Assembly: GCA_947462335.1 (NCBI GenBank)
Contig: OX381718.1
Location: 41,012,976-41,076,975 of the forward strand
Direction: 5' to 3'
Source: Harmothoe impar
Taxonomy: Eukaryota > Annelida > Polychaeta > Phyllodocida > Polynoidae
DNA: 64,000 nt
Below the pieces are notes generated by a model that was given only the letters and a program-made list of their open reading frames with translations, made no database searches and was not told the DNA's origin. Shown in pieces: positions 22,901 to 33,929 of the stretch. The stretch's first letter is position 1. Every line of letters begins with the position of its first letter. Made by a program: the position numbers and the translations under genes.

Positions 22901-22987
22901 ACCCAAATTATCCTAATCCAACTCTAAAAACAATTCTACTGCAAAATGCCTTAACAATTTTTATTTCCTGAAAAGGGGCCCTGACTA
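19970..22987. mobile_element. 3.0-kb element with ~450-bp inverted repeats
   Basis: The ends are TAGTCAGG and CCTGACTA. The left arm (about 19970-20445) and right arm (about 22400-22987) are long inverted copies of each other, with landmarks TAAGGCATTTTGCAGTAGAA, ATTTGGGTGTGCTGAATCC, TCTGCCATATAACATTTC and AAGATGGCGGCCATTTTCAAG (here split: AAGATGGCGGCC + ATTTTCAAG). Units 1 and 2 supply the empty site (GAAGATGAATGCCATAG in unit 1 copy B), indicating a 3-bp AAT duplication (19967-19969 and 22988-22990). The 2-kb interior lacks a recognisable transposase. A frame at 21013-21201 (minus) has protein-like composition but no known family. A CCCAGTGGG MITE is nested in the right arm. Confidence 0.8.
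22523..22630. mobile_element. CCCAGTGGG MITE nested in the 3-kb element
   Basis: Ends CCCAGTGGGCA and TGCCCACTGGG. The interior repeats words like ATTGAATCAACATTGA and CAACGTTGATTCAATG. The other arm of the host element (near 20310-20330) is the empty site: its reverse complement reads ACTACATCCATTTC where the filled site has ACTACAT [insert] ATCCATTT. That shows a 2-3-bp duplication (AT or ATC). Confidence 0.85.
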
Positions 22988-23134
22988 AATGGCATAACAC
23001 AGATTTAGATAGAAGAACTCTGCCTGTAGCTCTTTTTTGCCATTGGTGTAATTTCTAAAGGTATTTTATTGCATGTTACAGCACTATGGCTGTGTGAATG
23101 TGTAACCACACCAACAATGGAACATCAACAATGA

Positions 23135-23290
23135 GTGCTTCCGTTTGCAATGCCTTTTGTTCTCATGATATATAAATAGAGCCCAGGGAGTCACTAGCTA
23201 GTGCTGCATTCAAGAATCATTTTGACCCTAAGGGGATACACCTCTGTAGGGTCCTGCATGATGCATGAATGCAGCCCCTGGCTAGTTTTT
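23135..23290 (+). mobile_element. P1 MITE (unit 3)
   Basis: GAGTGCTTCCGTTTGCAATG, then GAGCCCAGGGAGTCACTAGC, GTGCTGCATTCAAGAATC, GTAGGGTCCTGCATGATGCA and TGAATGCAGCCCCTGG. Same site as 14203 and 15612; the right end is deleted. Confidence 0.7.
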
Positions 23291-23727
23291 ATAAACCTCC
23301 TGATAAGGTAATTGACATGGTTCTTGGGCAGTTTTGTGTGTCTGTAATTTCTCTCATGTCAGCTGAGTTATAGCAATAATCATACGGTTTCTTTTGGTGG
23401 ATTATTCTTTGGTGAATAGTGTTAACAACAGTTTTCAATACTTTCCTTTCATGTGAAGGTTCCATTTATGGCAGATGTTGCGCTTTTGTAGAAACAAAAG
23501 TATTAAAGTTTCTTTGACGAACTCTTTAATCAGCTTTAGAAACAGAATGTGGAGAAATAGGTTCAAATTGTTATAACTTCTAGATGCTTTGCATAGAAAC
23601 TCGATGATATATATCATTGAATTATCATGCATAAGATAAGTGAAGTTTTTATTAGCATATATGTGCAGGGTCATTATCATATTCTTCCTAAAATATTCAT
23701 TATCATTACAAAACCTTTAATTCTCCC

Positions 23728-23937
23728 TATCACCTTTAAGAGTTGCATAGTACTTGCACATGCTATAACCTTGGTTGTCATGATTCTTGAATACAGCCCT
23801 GGAGAGCATGCTAACCAGGGTTGTATACATACAATGTATTATGTCAATCGTTTCAGAGTGTCTCAAGCTCGTAGACTTGTAGTCATGTGCATCCAAGGGC
23901 ATTTTGTATCACAGCACTGTGTGGCCCTAAAGTTCTA
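23728..23937 (+). mobile_element. P1 MITE (unit 3)
   Basis: CCTTTAAGAGTTGCATAGTA start, TTGGTTGTCATGATTCTTGA, TACAGCCCTGGAGAGC, GTGCATCCAAGGGCATT and CAGCACTGTGTGGCCC. Full-length counterpart of the deleted copy at 16131. Confidence 0.75.
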
Positions 23938-24857
23938 AATAGTTAAGATAATAAGACTGATGCATTCTAACGATACTGGATAAGTCTGTTGTACTGTTGC
24001 AGTGGGATGTGTTACTGCACTGTTAGAGAGTTATGTGACAGAAGGATTTAGAAGATCCTCACAGGTTTAGTGGGAGTTGGTAAACCATTCAGCATTTTAC
24101 CTTTTTCTGCATTTGAGACGCCAACGCAGAGATCCTCTGCATTGTTCTGTAAGTGAGACCGCCAACGCTGCATTGTGATTAATATCATCACTTTTTTTCA
24201 CTCATACAAGATAATAAACAGCCACTGTATATGACAACATCGTTACAAATGGTAGTCAATTAATCCACGTCAATTAATCCATGTATCTCCTCTGTAGTTA
24301 TACATGCTGAGAAATGATTGTAACCAAGACGTCGAAAAAAGCTTGAGTGAATTAAGATAATTTGTTCTAAGAAAAGAGGGTTATTACCCCTTAAGGAGAT
24401 CAAAATAATGTGTATTGAGCTGTACTGCAATGGTTTAGAGTTAAAGGCCCAGAATACTATCCCTCTAGGTGTAACATATTGTAATGGAGGATTAAGTAAG
24501 ACAGCAATTGTTTTTGGCACAAAGGCAGGTGTATTCAACTGACAAGTTTGTCTCAATTTATATGGAAACTGTTTTCATTTTTATTGGTTATAATATTCAG
24601 AACTTATCAGTGCCCTCCAGTTCTGGCTTCCTATACAACATTTACCCTGCAGAACATTCTTGCTTAATACCACCTATACTCGTGCTGTCTCAATATATGT
24701 GGCACGATCTACGAAAAAAGGACCTTAGTGCAGGGTACACTAAGGCCCATTTTCCAAGGCCATGTCACATTATACATTCCACATAAAAACCTACTTCTAA
24801 TCTGCTGCAATATTTATTTGAGATAGTACTACATGTTATTAATATAATGACTAGGCG

Positions 24858-26074
24858 AGGGAAAAGACCCCTTCAGGGGGGAAAATAGTGATTAAAATTG
24901 GTGTCATAATCTTTGAAATGAGATATAATGAGTTAAAAAAGTCCTGGTAGTTTTGTGGGAATTGCTTTTCAAACATCGGTACATATCACTAACTGAGAAT
25001 GGTAAATAAGCTCTAGTTACATTGTTTCCCATAGTGAATGATGATTATTCTGAAAAATCGGTTTTATTTCAAAATAACCAAAAAAAATTGGATTTATTAG
25101 TCTAAATTTGGTTCTAGAAGGATTTTTTGCGTTCTGTTTTCAGTTTTGGGTAACCAGGCTAGGAAAACCATGGGTTTCTCAGATCGCAGTGAGAAACGAC
25201 AGCACTGTGATATCTCACTGCTAATTTGGGGGTTTTCACACAGTGCTGTGAGATCTCACCCCCCTGTTGGAAACCACACCCATATTATATATTTTCACAT
25301 TTTCACATTTTCCAAGGATTTCCTCAAGTCCAAATGAAAATCAAGATTATGTATGGATGGGCACATAATCGTTTTCTCAATGCTCACTCCAATTATCTGA
25401 TTGTGTGGATATTAACATTGAAAAAGGACGATTTTCATACAATCCTATAAAATGGTATTGAGAAAACCCAATTTGCTGTAGGCTTGCCATTATTTGCTCC
25501 AGAAAATGAATGTCTACAGTGATGTATTATGTTATCAGCTAGGTTCATCTGAATGGGCCTCTGCAGCAAATGTGTATTTCATGAGAAATAATTAATAAAC
25601 AAGCTAAAACGTTGTATTCCCTATAATTCTATATGCTAGAAATAGCATCAGTGTGGTTTTCAACAGGGGGGTGAGATCTCACAGCACTGTGTGATTACCC
25701 CTCAATTTGGCAGTGAGATATCACAGTGCTGTCATTTCTCACTGCGACCTAAGAAACCCATGATTGTCCCAGCCTGGTAACTGATGGGATTTTTCAAGAA
25801 ATCCAGATTATTACCTCTAATTTAGGCTTTTGGGATGGTTTCCATGGCAACCAGAAAGTATCATATGTGCTAATTCTTCACAAAAACGTTCTTTTTGCAT
25901 TCCAAATATAGAATGTTCGCATCAAAGATGGAATTATTTCATGAAGATCATTGCATTCTACATAAAAAATCGTTTTAGAACTTTTTTTCATGTATTTAAC
26001 ACTCTTTTGCATCTATGGTGCCTCCTGTTGGCCAAAACAAGAGCTAGAAATCCCGCCTGAAGGGGTCTTTTCCC
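24858..26074. mobile_element. 1.2-kb element, AGGGAAAAGACCCC ends
   Basis: Left end AGGGAAAAGACCCCTTCAGG and right end GGGGTCTTTTCCCT (following CCGCCTGAA) are inverted. The corresponding site in unit 2 (near 16945) lacks the block. The target duplication is not clear. It contains another, complete foldback element at 25155-25776. Without that it is a roughly 0.6-kb AT-rich non-coding element. Confidence 0.7.
25155..25776. mobile_element. 622-bp foldback element, CAGGCT...AGCCTG ends
   Basis: Arms 25155-25280 and 25649-25776 are inverted copies of about 125 bp (landmarks CATGGGTTTCT, TCGCAGTGAGAAA, ACAGCACTGTGATATCTCAC, GCTGTGAGATCTCACCCCC). GTAAC occurs directly on each side (25150-25154 and 25777-25781), a 5-bp target duplication. 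The interior is non-coding. Nested in the 1.2-kb element. Confidence 0.85.
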
Positions 26075-26589
26075 TAGATGGGTCACAGTTATTACTGCAT
26101 CCACTGCACCCCTCCCTGCTACCTCTTCACCTATCAGTATGTTCCTTGTTCATACATATTCTCCTTTTAATAGGCTCATTACCACCTGCAACCTCTCTAT
26201 AGAGCCACACCCCCTGTCTTCCACACCCATCTGCCACCCTTAGAACCCACAAAGGTTACAAGCAAGCGGGCATAGTCTGCCCACACTGAAACAAGGTGTT
26301 ATATTCTGTATCTAACATCAAGCTCTTTTCTGCCTTTGTCTTTCTATGATTGATATGTTCGCTTTCCAGCAGTTGATATATTACTTGAATATTTATAGTC
26401 AGGCATTCAATTTTGTCTGAATGCCAGCTTTTTATCTGAGGACATCTGATTAGTTTGATGATGATAAGTGAAAGAAGAAAAAGCATATCTTTTTAGAAAA
26501 GACCATTTACAATGTTTATAGCATAATAACACACCAGGAAGCAGTATGGAGCAAACACTTTTTTCTCGTAAACTGATGACTCATCAATG

Positions 26590-26890
26590 CCTGACACAGG
26601 TGATGTCAACCTTAGACAGGAACACACTCGGAGATAAGCAGGAGATGCCAGCTCAAAGCAGTGACAATCTGAGAGAGTAATGTGAAATGTTAGCTTGAAG
26701 GAGGGACATAGTGAGAGAGTAATTAATGACAGATGTCAGCTTGGGGCAGGAACGTTGTGAGAGATTAAAAATGTTCAGGAGATGTCAGCTTTTAACGTTG
26801 TGTGAGAGTAGCCATAGATGTAAGCTTGGGGCAGGGATGTAATGAACGTGTAAAGGGAGATGTCAGCTCTTATAGGGCAGGGACTGCCTG
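26590..26890 (+). repeat. GATGTCAGCTTGGGGCAGG minisatellite (unit 3 copy)
   Basis: Six or more degenerate units of about 40-50 bp built from GATGTCAGCTTGGGGCAGG and GTGAGAGAGTAA. Longer than the paralogous array at 17540. Confidence 0.75.
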
Positions 26891-27318
26891 AGAGAGTGGC
26901 GGGAGCACAAATATTATTACATGGATATAATAATCACACAGCACCTCTCCTTCCCTTTAGCAGTTTAGCCTTCGCCCCGCTCTCTATATATCCCGTAGAT
27001 GTCTGGTACCTCATTAGCCTTTTAATAACCAGGCAGACTAGATGCTCCAACTCAGGTAGAGACATGCCATTACTCTATAGTGCTTCCGCGCAAGTCTATC
27101 AGTCTTGTAGATGCCATTTCATTAGGCAGGTGCAGGGGAGGATTGTAGCAGCGATTTCTACAAAAAGATAATGATTCTCCCTCAAGGTCTTGCTAAATCT
27201 AATTATCTGAATATAAGTTAAATTAGATCTGTATCAGTGTGTCCTTTACTGGATATGGCTATGGCATAGTATAGCCTATGTTCATCCGACCCGAATATCA
27301 ATGGGCCAATCCACTGAT

Positions 27319-27622
27319 AATAGTTAGACTCTAACACTGTCTAAGACACCACAGATATCAAATAATTAGGCCCAGAATAGATTTCTGTATTATCTATGAC
27401 CACTTTAGTATTCAAAAATGATGCCCCCGGAATCTTGATATCTGAAATTGAATCTTTCTTTACAATTAGGTACGGAAGGAACAAACTGATTTTGTACTAG
27501 TTATATAAGTTAAGTGCCTTGTGTCAGTCACATATAAGTGCCTCATAGTAGTTGTCTCCCTTATTTCCTTGCCCCTGGTCTCTCCAAGCCTGCAGACGTA
27601 TAGATGCAGCAAATTGGCATAA

Positions 27623-27625
<3 letters not shown>
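27319..27625. other. No recognisable feature
   Basis: Spacer after unit 3. Nothing supported. Confidence 0.5.

Positions 27626-27669
<44 letters not shown>
27626..27669 (+). repeat. (CT)n microsatellite
   Basis: About 44 bp of uninterrupted CT dinucleotides; the minus-strand Arg-Glu frame across it is an artefact. Confidence 0.98.
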
Positions 27670-27671
<2 letters not shown>

Positions 27672-27984
27672 ATTTTCTCACGACATGGTCCACTTAGCAC
27701 TTTCCTAGCAAATACCACCTTACTTCCCTTCGCACCTCCCGCCTGTTATAACTTCTTTCCCACTTCCAGCCTTCCCATGACCATGTACTTGTGATATAGG
27801 CTCCCTTCTGTCGGCAGGGCAGCATCGGCTGGACAGACAGACGGGCCGGTGGTGGGGCGGAATGCTATTCTACAGCTCGAGCCTCATGTGTCAAATGAGG
27901 AGGCTGTAATAACTAGGCTCATTAAGACAGAGATCACACAGAAGAGGCGCAGCACCCACTTTAATATAAAACAGGAGGTGGCTG

Positions 27985-28080
27985 CGGGCGGGGGGGTTGA
28001 GGTGGGAGGGAGAAAGATAGGGGTGGGAGGAAGGTAGGGGTGGGAGGGAGGTGGGGGAGGAGAGGGAGTATGGTGGAAGA
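27985..28080 (+). repeat. GGGTGGGAGGAAGG purine-rich tract
   Basis: G-rich, purine-rich, loosely repeating GGGTGGGAGG(A/G)AGG. Could form triplex or G-quadruplex DNA. Proline/serine-rich frames on the minus strand derive from it and are not genes. A second degenerate repeat of GCAGGCAGACATGC words follows at about 28215-28400. Confidence 0.8.
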
Positions 28081-28469
28081 AGAGATATGTATATCAAGAA
28101 GTGAATTGCAATGAAAAAGGGGAAACAGGGTAGACAAGAACAAAGAGGGAAAGCGGTGAGGTGAGGAGAAGTTAAATTTAAATGAAACTGAGGTGAAGAT
28201 GGTGTATAATTCAATAAAGGATTGCTAGTGGAAGAGCGGCAGCGAGGCAAGAGGGGAAGTAGACAGACACAGAGGCACGCAGAAATTGCTTCCAGGCAGA
28301 TCAGCTTACAAGGAGGTATGCATACAGGCACACAATGCTTGTATGCAGACATGCTTGCAGGCAGACATGCATGCAGACAGAAAAGAGTAAAACAGGTTAC
28401 AAGCAGGAAGGAGGAAAAGAGGGGGAGTGTCAAGGGATCAACCTATGGATACTTAGAAAACTGAGACTC

Positions 28470-28929
28470 AGAGGGAGTCAGCTAAGAACAGACTGATGTG
28501 TGGCGGGGGGAGGGGGTAGGAACTCGCCTCTTTTGTTTTATAAACTTGTTTGTTCAGTTGTTCCTTCATTCTTTAGTTCTTCTTCCACCACATCACACAC
28601 AGTCTCCCCCTCCCTCACACACACCTACCCACACCCACACTGCCAGTCACAAAACCGCCCAAGCCTAGCTCAGTGCCTTTCTTGTGGCTGCTGCCATCTG
28701 TCTTGCCAACATTATATTTAACACGCTCAGCCTCGCTACGTCCTTTTATGTCAATTATATCTGGCCATAGCTTAGTGCAGGGACTGTCGTTCACCTATCG
28801 GGTTTTGGCGTTGCAATGTTAAGCCTAGCCTCAACTGGGGCCATTTAGTGGAATTGGGTAGACCGGAAGACAGGTGTCTGTATAGGGTTTCAACTCTTTT
28901 GGCTCTGTCGCCCTTATATTTTTGGAATA
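28470..28929. other. No recognisable feature
   Basis: Contains a CA/CCCACA-rich stretch near 28590-28645; otherwise nothing that I can place. Confidence 0.5.
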
Positions 28930-29160
28930 GTGAAATTCCTTACGTAGAAGCCACGACTAGTACGTGACTCAGATCGCTGGTGAGACTTATACTAGGATTG
29001 GCCCCAAGATAGGGTGTGACTTAAAGATGAAGTTTTGCTATTACAGTACAGTATTAAAATAACAGTTTCCAGACCCGCTTTTTAAGCTTAATTGATTCTT
29101 CAAAGTTGGGGTAGAGCTCATACTCGAGTAGGGCTTATACACAAAGTTTTTAGGTAAAAC
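28930..29160. mobile_element. CGCGTATAAGCCGC-type MITE, diverged
   Basis: CTTACGTAGAAGCCACGACT on the left, GTGAGACTTATACTAGGATTG and GAAGTTTTGCTATTACAGTA inside, and GGGCTTATACACAAAG on the right. These follow the order of the copy at 5086. Confidence 0.65.
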
Positions 29161-29774
29161 TTCTGGAGCCCTTTTTTCTCTACAAACCAGCACGTTTTCA
29201 TGTAGAAATACTGTGGTAGAGAGCACGTCTGCGGGTTTATTTTATTTATATTTCTCGCTTATTGTCACATCTCGGATAGGTAAAAGAGCATACCTCACGA
29301 GTATGATTGTATTTCTGCTTTCATGAAAGTTCGTTCAGAAAGACACCTTTATCCACGATAACCAAAAAGAAAAAAGCCCCTGGAGTAAAAGGTTTTGAAG
29401 CACCTGGCTTTACCTGACCCTTATAATTATGGTTAAGTTAGAGTGAATAAGTTTATATGCCTTGAATGCAAACTCACCGACCACGGTCTTGACTCGAAGA
29501 CTGTAAAGTTGACTCGACAAAAGGCCTTAAAATGGCCTATGATTGTGTTTTTTATTGAATTGGAAAAGAATAGCTAGGATCGGCCCTGATTTGTTTGGGT
29601 AACCCGGAACACATCTGTTTTCTTCCGGCTTATTGTAGTCGTTTTGGCTGACTTACAAGTACCATTCAAACAACACCACAGGGCCCATAAGTAGCTGTGG
29701 GAGGGTTCCAGACAGAAAGCACAATGTGCAAAGGTTATACTGGCTCATTATTATAGAACAGTTTTGTGGGTCGC
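29161..29774. other. No recognisable feature
   Basis: Intron-like sequence with no supported repeat, RNA gene or frame. Confidence 0.5.
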
Positions 29775-29968
29775 TTAACCCTATAAGGACGGCATAGTGT
29801 TTGAATGTATTATGCCACTTCGTCGTCATAATTCATGAATGCAGACCAGGTGAGTTATGTGCTTGATACACTACTAAAGAGTCAGCATGATGCAGAAATG
29901 TATCATCAGTGGGTAACTTGTATATATGTATCATGACGACAAATGAGGCTTAAAGGCGACATGGCCAA
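29775..29968 (+). mobile_element. P1 MITE
   Basis: TTAACCCTATAAGGACGGCA start, then CGTCGTCATAATTCATGAAT, GCAGACCAGGTGAGTTA, GAGTCAGCATGATGCAG and GTATCATGACGACAAATG, ending in GGCTTAAAGGCGACATGG. Confidence 0.8.
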
Positions 29969-31811
29969 CCTTTTGCACCTGAGAGAGTGACCTGCTTTCA
30001 GGCTAGGTTATTTATAGCCATTTAAACCCCACCAAAAAGATCCACTGACATCTGCTCTTCCATCATCTCCCTGTTATTCCTCTACCCATCAGACTGCTAC
30101 ATGTAACTATGAACTGATGAACATGTTGTCAAGCGATCTGTACTCATAAGAATGATTCAGAAATGGAAGCAGCAAATAAATGAGGCCTCGAGAGAACTAC
30201 TAAATTGGTCCCTCCGCGGCTCAGATATTCATAGATTGGAGAAAACCAGCCTTTTAGAACGACCATCGATGCATGCATTTTTTGTGTTATTCATGAACTT
30301 GGACGTCATAGGCTCTGGTTTTCCGCCAGTTGTTTACTTGTTGCAGAATAAAACTTAATTTAAAGATAGTTGACCAAGTGACAGCCTGGTTCTTTGACCA
30401 AGAGCCATTCGGAAGATTATTTTCTGATAATGTTTCACCATCACTTGGCTGGTTTGATACATTGAACCAAGCAAAAACAAAACACTGGGTCATGACTATA
30501 CTTTGATTTTATCCTGTTCGCTGTCTGCTTAAGAGACACAGAAATACAGCCGAACGATGATAACTCAACTGCCATATTTGATGCATATAATATATTATAT
30601 ACAGCTATATTTGAATCAACCTTGGTGGCATGCATACACTACTAAAAATACACTATTCCTGAACTTGTCCGATAAGATAAGATTTATTTAGGACAATAAC
30701 TCAACTTCATAATTATGTATCATTACTCAAACGAAATTTAACACAGAAAAAGTTAGTCTATGAGTACAAAATTACTTACTTTAGTGCGTATGGCAGTGAC
30801 TATAATTATAACAATGACTACTTATGGCGATCTAGACTCACTAGAATTATATTTCATGCGATAACCTTCTATAGGTATATATACGTATACCACTCCATAA
30901 ATCAAATCAAGATAAAACATGCTTTTAAAAATCTCAAAATGGATCTGATTTTACTCAACGCACAGTAATTCAAATAAACTTAATTGATGTGCTGGGTTAC
31001 CTGGTTACGACCTTCGCTCCACTCCGATTGTTCGTGGAGAGGAAGTATTACTCCCTCCCCCGAACAGAAAACGTGTAGTAGAGCAGAGACCGGTATTTAA
31101 AAGATATTTAAATTTGGAAGACAGATCATGGACCTTCAAGTCACGACCTTCTAAAAAATCCTATTTTCATTAAAATTTGATACAAGTAAAGATTTAAGAT
31201 TTCATTTTGTGTACTTATCGATATTGAAACTTATATGGTCTATACATTTTTTAATTTTAAATCGTATGAAATCGTAATGTTCAAAATTCACTTTGTGAAA
31301 TCATCCCAGGTATGCCTGGGTGGTGTTCCGGAACGAATTCTGAAATCGTGGGAATGAGTTTATTTGCCAAATGCCAATGACGAGGGCATTACATTTTGTC
31401 ATCGTCATACAGTCATATATCATACTATATATGATTTTGAAAAAAATGACTTGAACTCCTACTTGTGCCGACGATTTCGGAATTTGTTCTGAGAGACCAC
31501 CAGGTGCATAAAAATTACAACACCCGTCGTGGATCAGAGCCTTGTCTCTCTTATCTAATTTCCATTCCAAGTTAATTAAAGTTACTAAAATACACCTGTA
31601 TCCATAGTGCCAATGAGGCTTGACATCATCTTCCCAGAAGTGTCTCATCGGTCGTTCACCTACCCGCATCTAGATTAGCTGTGCGGATAATAACCAATAA
31701 TTGAGAAAGGACCGGGAGATATAGATATATGTATAAGTTACACCCTAAATAAGGACATGTGGGAATACCATCTGCCTAGTATAGAAGCTATAGTCTGTGT
31801 AATGTATAGTT
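29969..31811. other. 1.8 kb without a recognised feature
   Basis: A strong pyrimidine tract with CAG ends near 30090, but no donor follows. GATAAGATAAGATTTATT near 30670 resembles tails of some retroposons. A 122-codon minus-strand frame (31301-31669) has no recognisable family. Confidence 0.45.
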
Positions 31812-32046
31812 GAATTGGCCCTATAAGGACTACAATCGTGCTTTCATGTGCTTTGTCCTTTGTCGGTATGATGCATGGGTGCAGACCTAGCTAGGAGATG
31901 CAGCTCTGCGTGAATGCATCATACCGACGACCGTGCAGAGTCAGCATCAAGGTTAAATGCAACCTTGATGAGTTGCATGTCGGACTTCATCCATTCATCT
32001 TGATAGCAAAGGGCACTAAAACACTGCGCCGCCCTTGAAGTGTTAA
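31812..32046 (+). mobile_element. P1 MITE
   Basis: GGCCCTATAAGGACTACA start, TTTGTCGGTATGATGCATG, GTGCAGACCTAGCTAGG, GTGAATGCATCATACCGACG and GCAAAGGGCACTAAAACACT inside, with end GAAGTGTTAA. Confidence 0.75.
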
Positions 32047-32399
32047 TAGACGGTAGGGGTAGGTTTTCACATGAATAGACCTGGAAGATAATTGAGTATG
32101 TGACAATCTGGGTTATACATGACTCTGTTTACAATACGGACACTTCTATAGTCATTGTTACAAGACAACAGCAAAGGCATTTAATGCTTATAAATATATG
32201 CATTTTATTTGAACTTGTTCGTATTGCCTTGTTTTTTGAATTCTAAACATTTCTCTTTTTTGTAAGCCCTCTGTTCATAGGCATAGTGTTTTATCAATTT
32301 CCATCAACTTTGTTATTCTGCCGAAAAACATGTAATATATAATGAAAAACATTATATCATCATATCTGTGTGTGTTTTCAACTTTCTCATCATATATTA
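32047..32399. other. No recognisable feature
   Basis: AT-rich spacer; nothing supported. Confidence 0.5.
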
Positions 32400-32530
32400 C
32401 CCAGTAAACAAAAAAACGTCATACAACGTTATATAACGTACGTTTCTAAATGGCTTTTTATTTTGGCAAAACGTTATATAACGTTAAAAAAGTTATTTTG
32501 CCGTAAAATAACGTATTTCTGTTAGCTGGG
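32400..32530. mobile_element. 131-bp CCCAGYWAACA MITE with TA duplication
   Basis: Ends CCCAGTAAACA and TGTTAGCTGGG, flanked by TA on both sides. The interior holds inverted AACGTTATATAACGTTA words. A partial relative is at 10457-10560. TA duplication suggests a mariner-like or ISL2EU-like origin. Confidence 0.8.
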
Positions 32531-32974
32531 TAGTCTGCATATTTAACATGTTAATATATCAGGTTCGCCGATCACTAAAGGAAATATGACTGTTCTAACT
32601 TACCTCACCAGCTTCTTACGACCTTACGACAGTAGGCCTACTCTCTGTGTACTATTGTCCTACTTCAGAACTCCCTAAAAATACACTAAAAACACACATG
32701 ACCGCAAAGTTTGAGGCAGCTTGCTGTCCTTAAATGTTTAACACAAACCAGCCTAATATTAGTCATTACCAGAAAAGCAGGGTTACTCTTGGTCATCTCA
32801 CCCTATTGAGGGTCTTTGTGCAGGGATTACTTACTATGTGTTCACACTTTTCCCCAATGTCAGCAGCCTGGGTTCATTGATACCTCTACACTATCCTGCC
32901 TCTTCTCATAACAATGGTATAACGTGCATTTCAATTGCATTGTATGATTCCTCTGTGGGATGTTACGGACATGT

Positions 32975-33145
32975 TTACCCTTTACACTGCTTTAGGGGCT
33001 GCATACTTAATTAATGCATCGTGCTGAGCCTACAGCGTTGATACATACCCGAAGGGTCACCATGATGCAAAAATGCAGGTCCGGCTAGCTAAGAAATACC
33101 GTAATGACCCATTCAAGCACCATGCAGGTATTCAAATACACGCTG
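32975..33145 (+). mobile_element. P1 MITE, worn
   Basis: CTTTAGGGGCTGCATA start; TTAATGCATCGTGCTGAGCC, CGAAGGGTCACCATGATGCA and AAATGCAGGTCCGGCTAGC inside. Confidence 0.6.
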
Positions 33146-33299
33146 GGTTTAAATAAACCCCGGGGTAGAGTGCTATTGAAATAGCAATAAGCGCCAATGC
33201 TCTTACAAAAAAAACACTATAGTTATGGACTAACAACATCAACTATATAATTATGTGCTTGGAGATTGTAGATTTCCCCTAGTTTAACCAGGCACTTGA

Positions 33300-33510
33300 C
33301 CTTTTAAAGGCTTCAGGGTGGTTAAATCCATTATGCCTTTTGACGTCATGATGCATATTAACACAGCCCCGTTAATCACCATGCCGGCCCTGTGTGGTAG
33401 ATACACTCACGAAGGGTCTGCATGATGCATAACTGCAGTCCAGCATTCAAGTATCATTGCAAGCAAAGGCATATAACATTAAAGCACTCTGCAGCCCTTA
33501 ACTTGTTAGT
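33300..33510 (+). mobile_element. P1 MITE
   Basis: CCTTTTAAAGGCTTCAGG start, ATTATGCCTTTTGACGTC, ATGATGCATATTAACACAGC, AAGGGTCTGCATGATGCAT, ACATTAAAGCACTCTGCAGC, end CCTTAACTTGTTAG. Confidence 0.75.
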
Positions 33511-33668
33511 GAGTGCCACTGTCCATAAGCTTGGCCTTAGTGGTATCCCAAAGATTCAATATGGAGGCATAAAACTACAGGAGGTCTTTCAGAGCCCGGT
33601 AGGGGGCCCAGTGATATTTGGTTTGGTGAGACGAGATGATTCCTACCAGGTACACCATGAACGGTGGA

Positions 33669-33929
33669 TTAGCCCTCTAAGTGCCGCATTGTGCTTTAAT
33701 GTCCTCGGTCGTCATGATGCATGAATGCAGAACTGGTGAGTTGGGAAATACCGGGTCATTACGGTATTTTCCAACTCATGCCAACTCTATTGTGTCAATA
33801 CACTCTCGAGAGATTGGCATCATGTATGAATGCAACCCTAGTGAACAGACTTTACCAGGGCTGCATTCATGCATCATAACGACAAAGGGTATGGTACATT
33901 AAAGCACTGTGCGGTCCTTAAAGGGTTAA
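33669..33929 (+). mobile_element. P1 MITE, full length
   Basis: One of the clearest copies: TTAGCCCTCTAAGTGCCGCA start, GTGCTTTAATGTCCTCGG, TCGTCATGATGCATGAATG, an internal hairpin (GAGTTGGGAAATACCG against CGGTATTTTCCAACTC), CCAGGGCTGCATTCATGCAT, ACGACAAAGGGTATGG, CATTAAAGCACTGTGCGG, and TCCTTAAAGGGTTAA at the end. Length 261 bp. Confidence 0.9.

Larger units (their letters stand above)
18722..27318 (+). repeat. Segmental duplication unit 3 (with three insertions)
   Basis: Begins with CATTTTGGAAAGACAGCTCA, matching 15.12 kb, and ends near CCTATGTTCATCC, matching 18.3 kb. It spans 8.6 kb against 3.2 kb in unit 2. Most of the excess is explained by elements at 19037-19743, 19970-22987 and 24858-26074, whose removal leaves about 3.7 kb. 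Confidence 0.8.

Noticed and set aside
25155..25776. Second possible RAG-type element because of CACTGTG/CACAGTG words
   Set aside because: Those words are internal; the termini adjoining the 5-bp duplication are CAGGCT, which is not a heptamer.
27891..28433. 180-codon minus-strand frame, Pro/Ser/Leu-rich
   Set aside because: Falls on a purine-rich GGGTGGGAGG tract and a degenerate GCAGGCAGACA repeat; composition explains the open frame.
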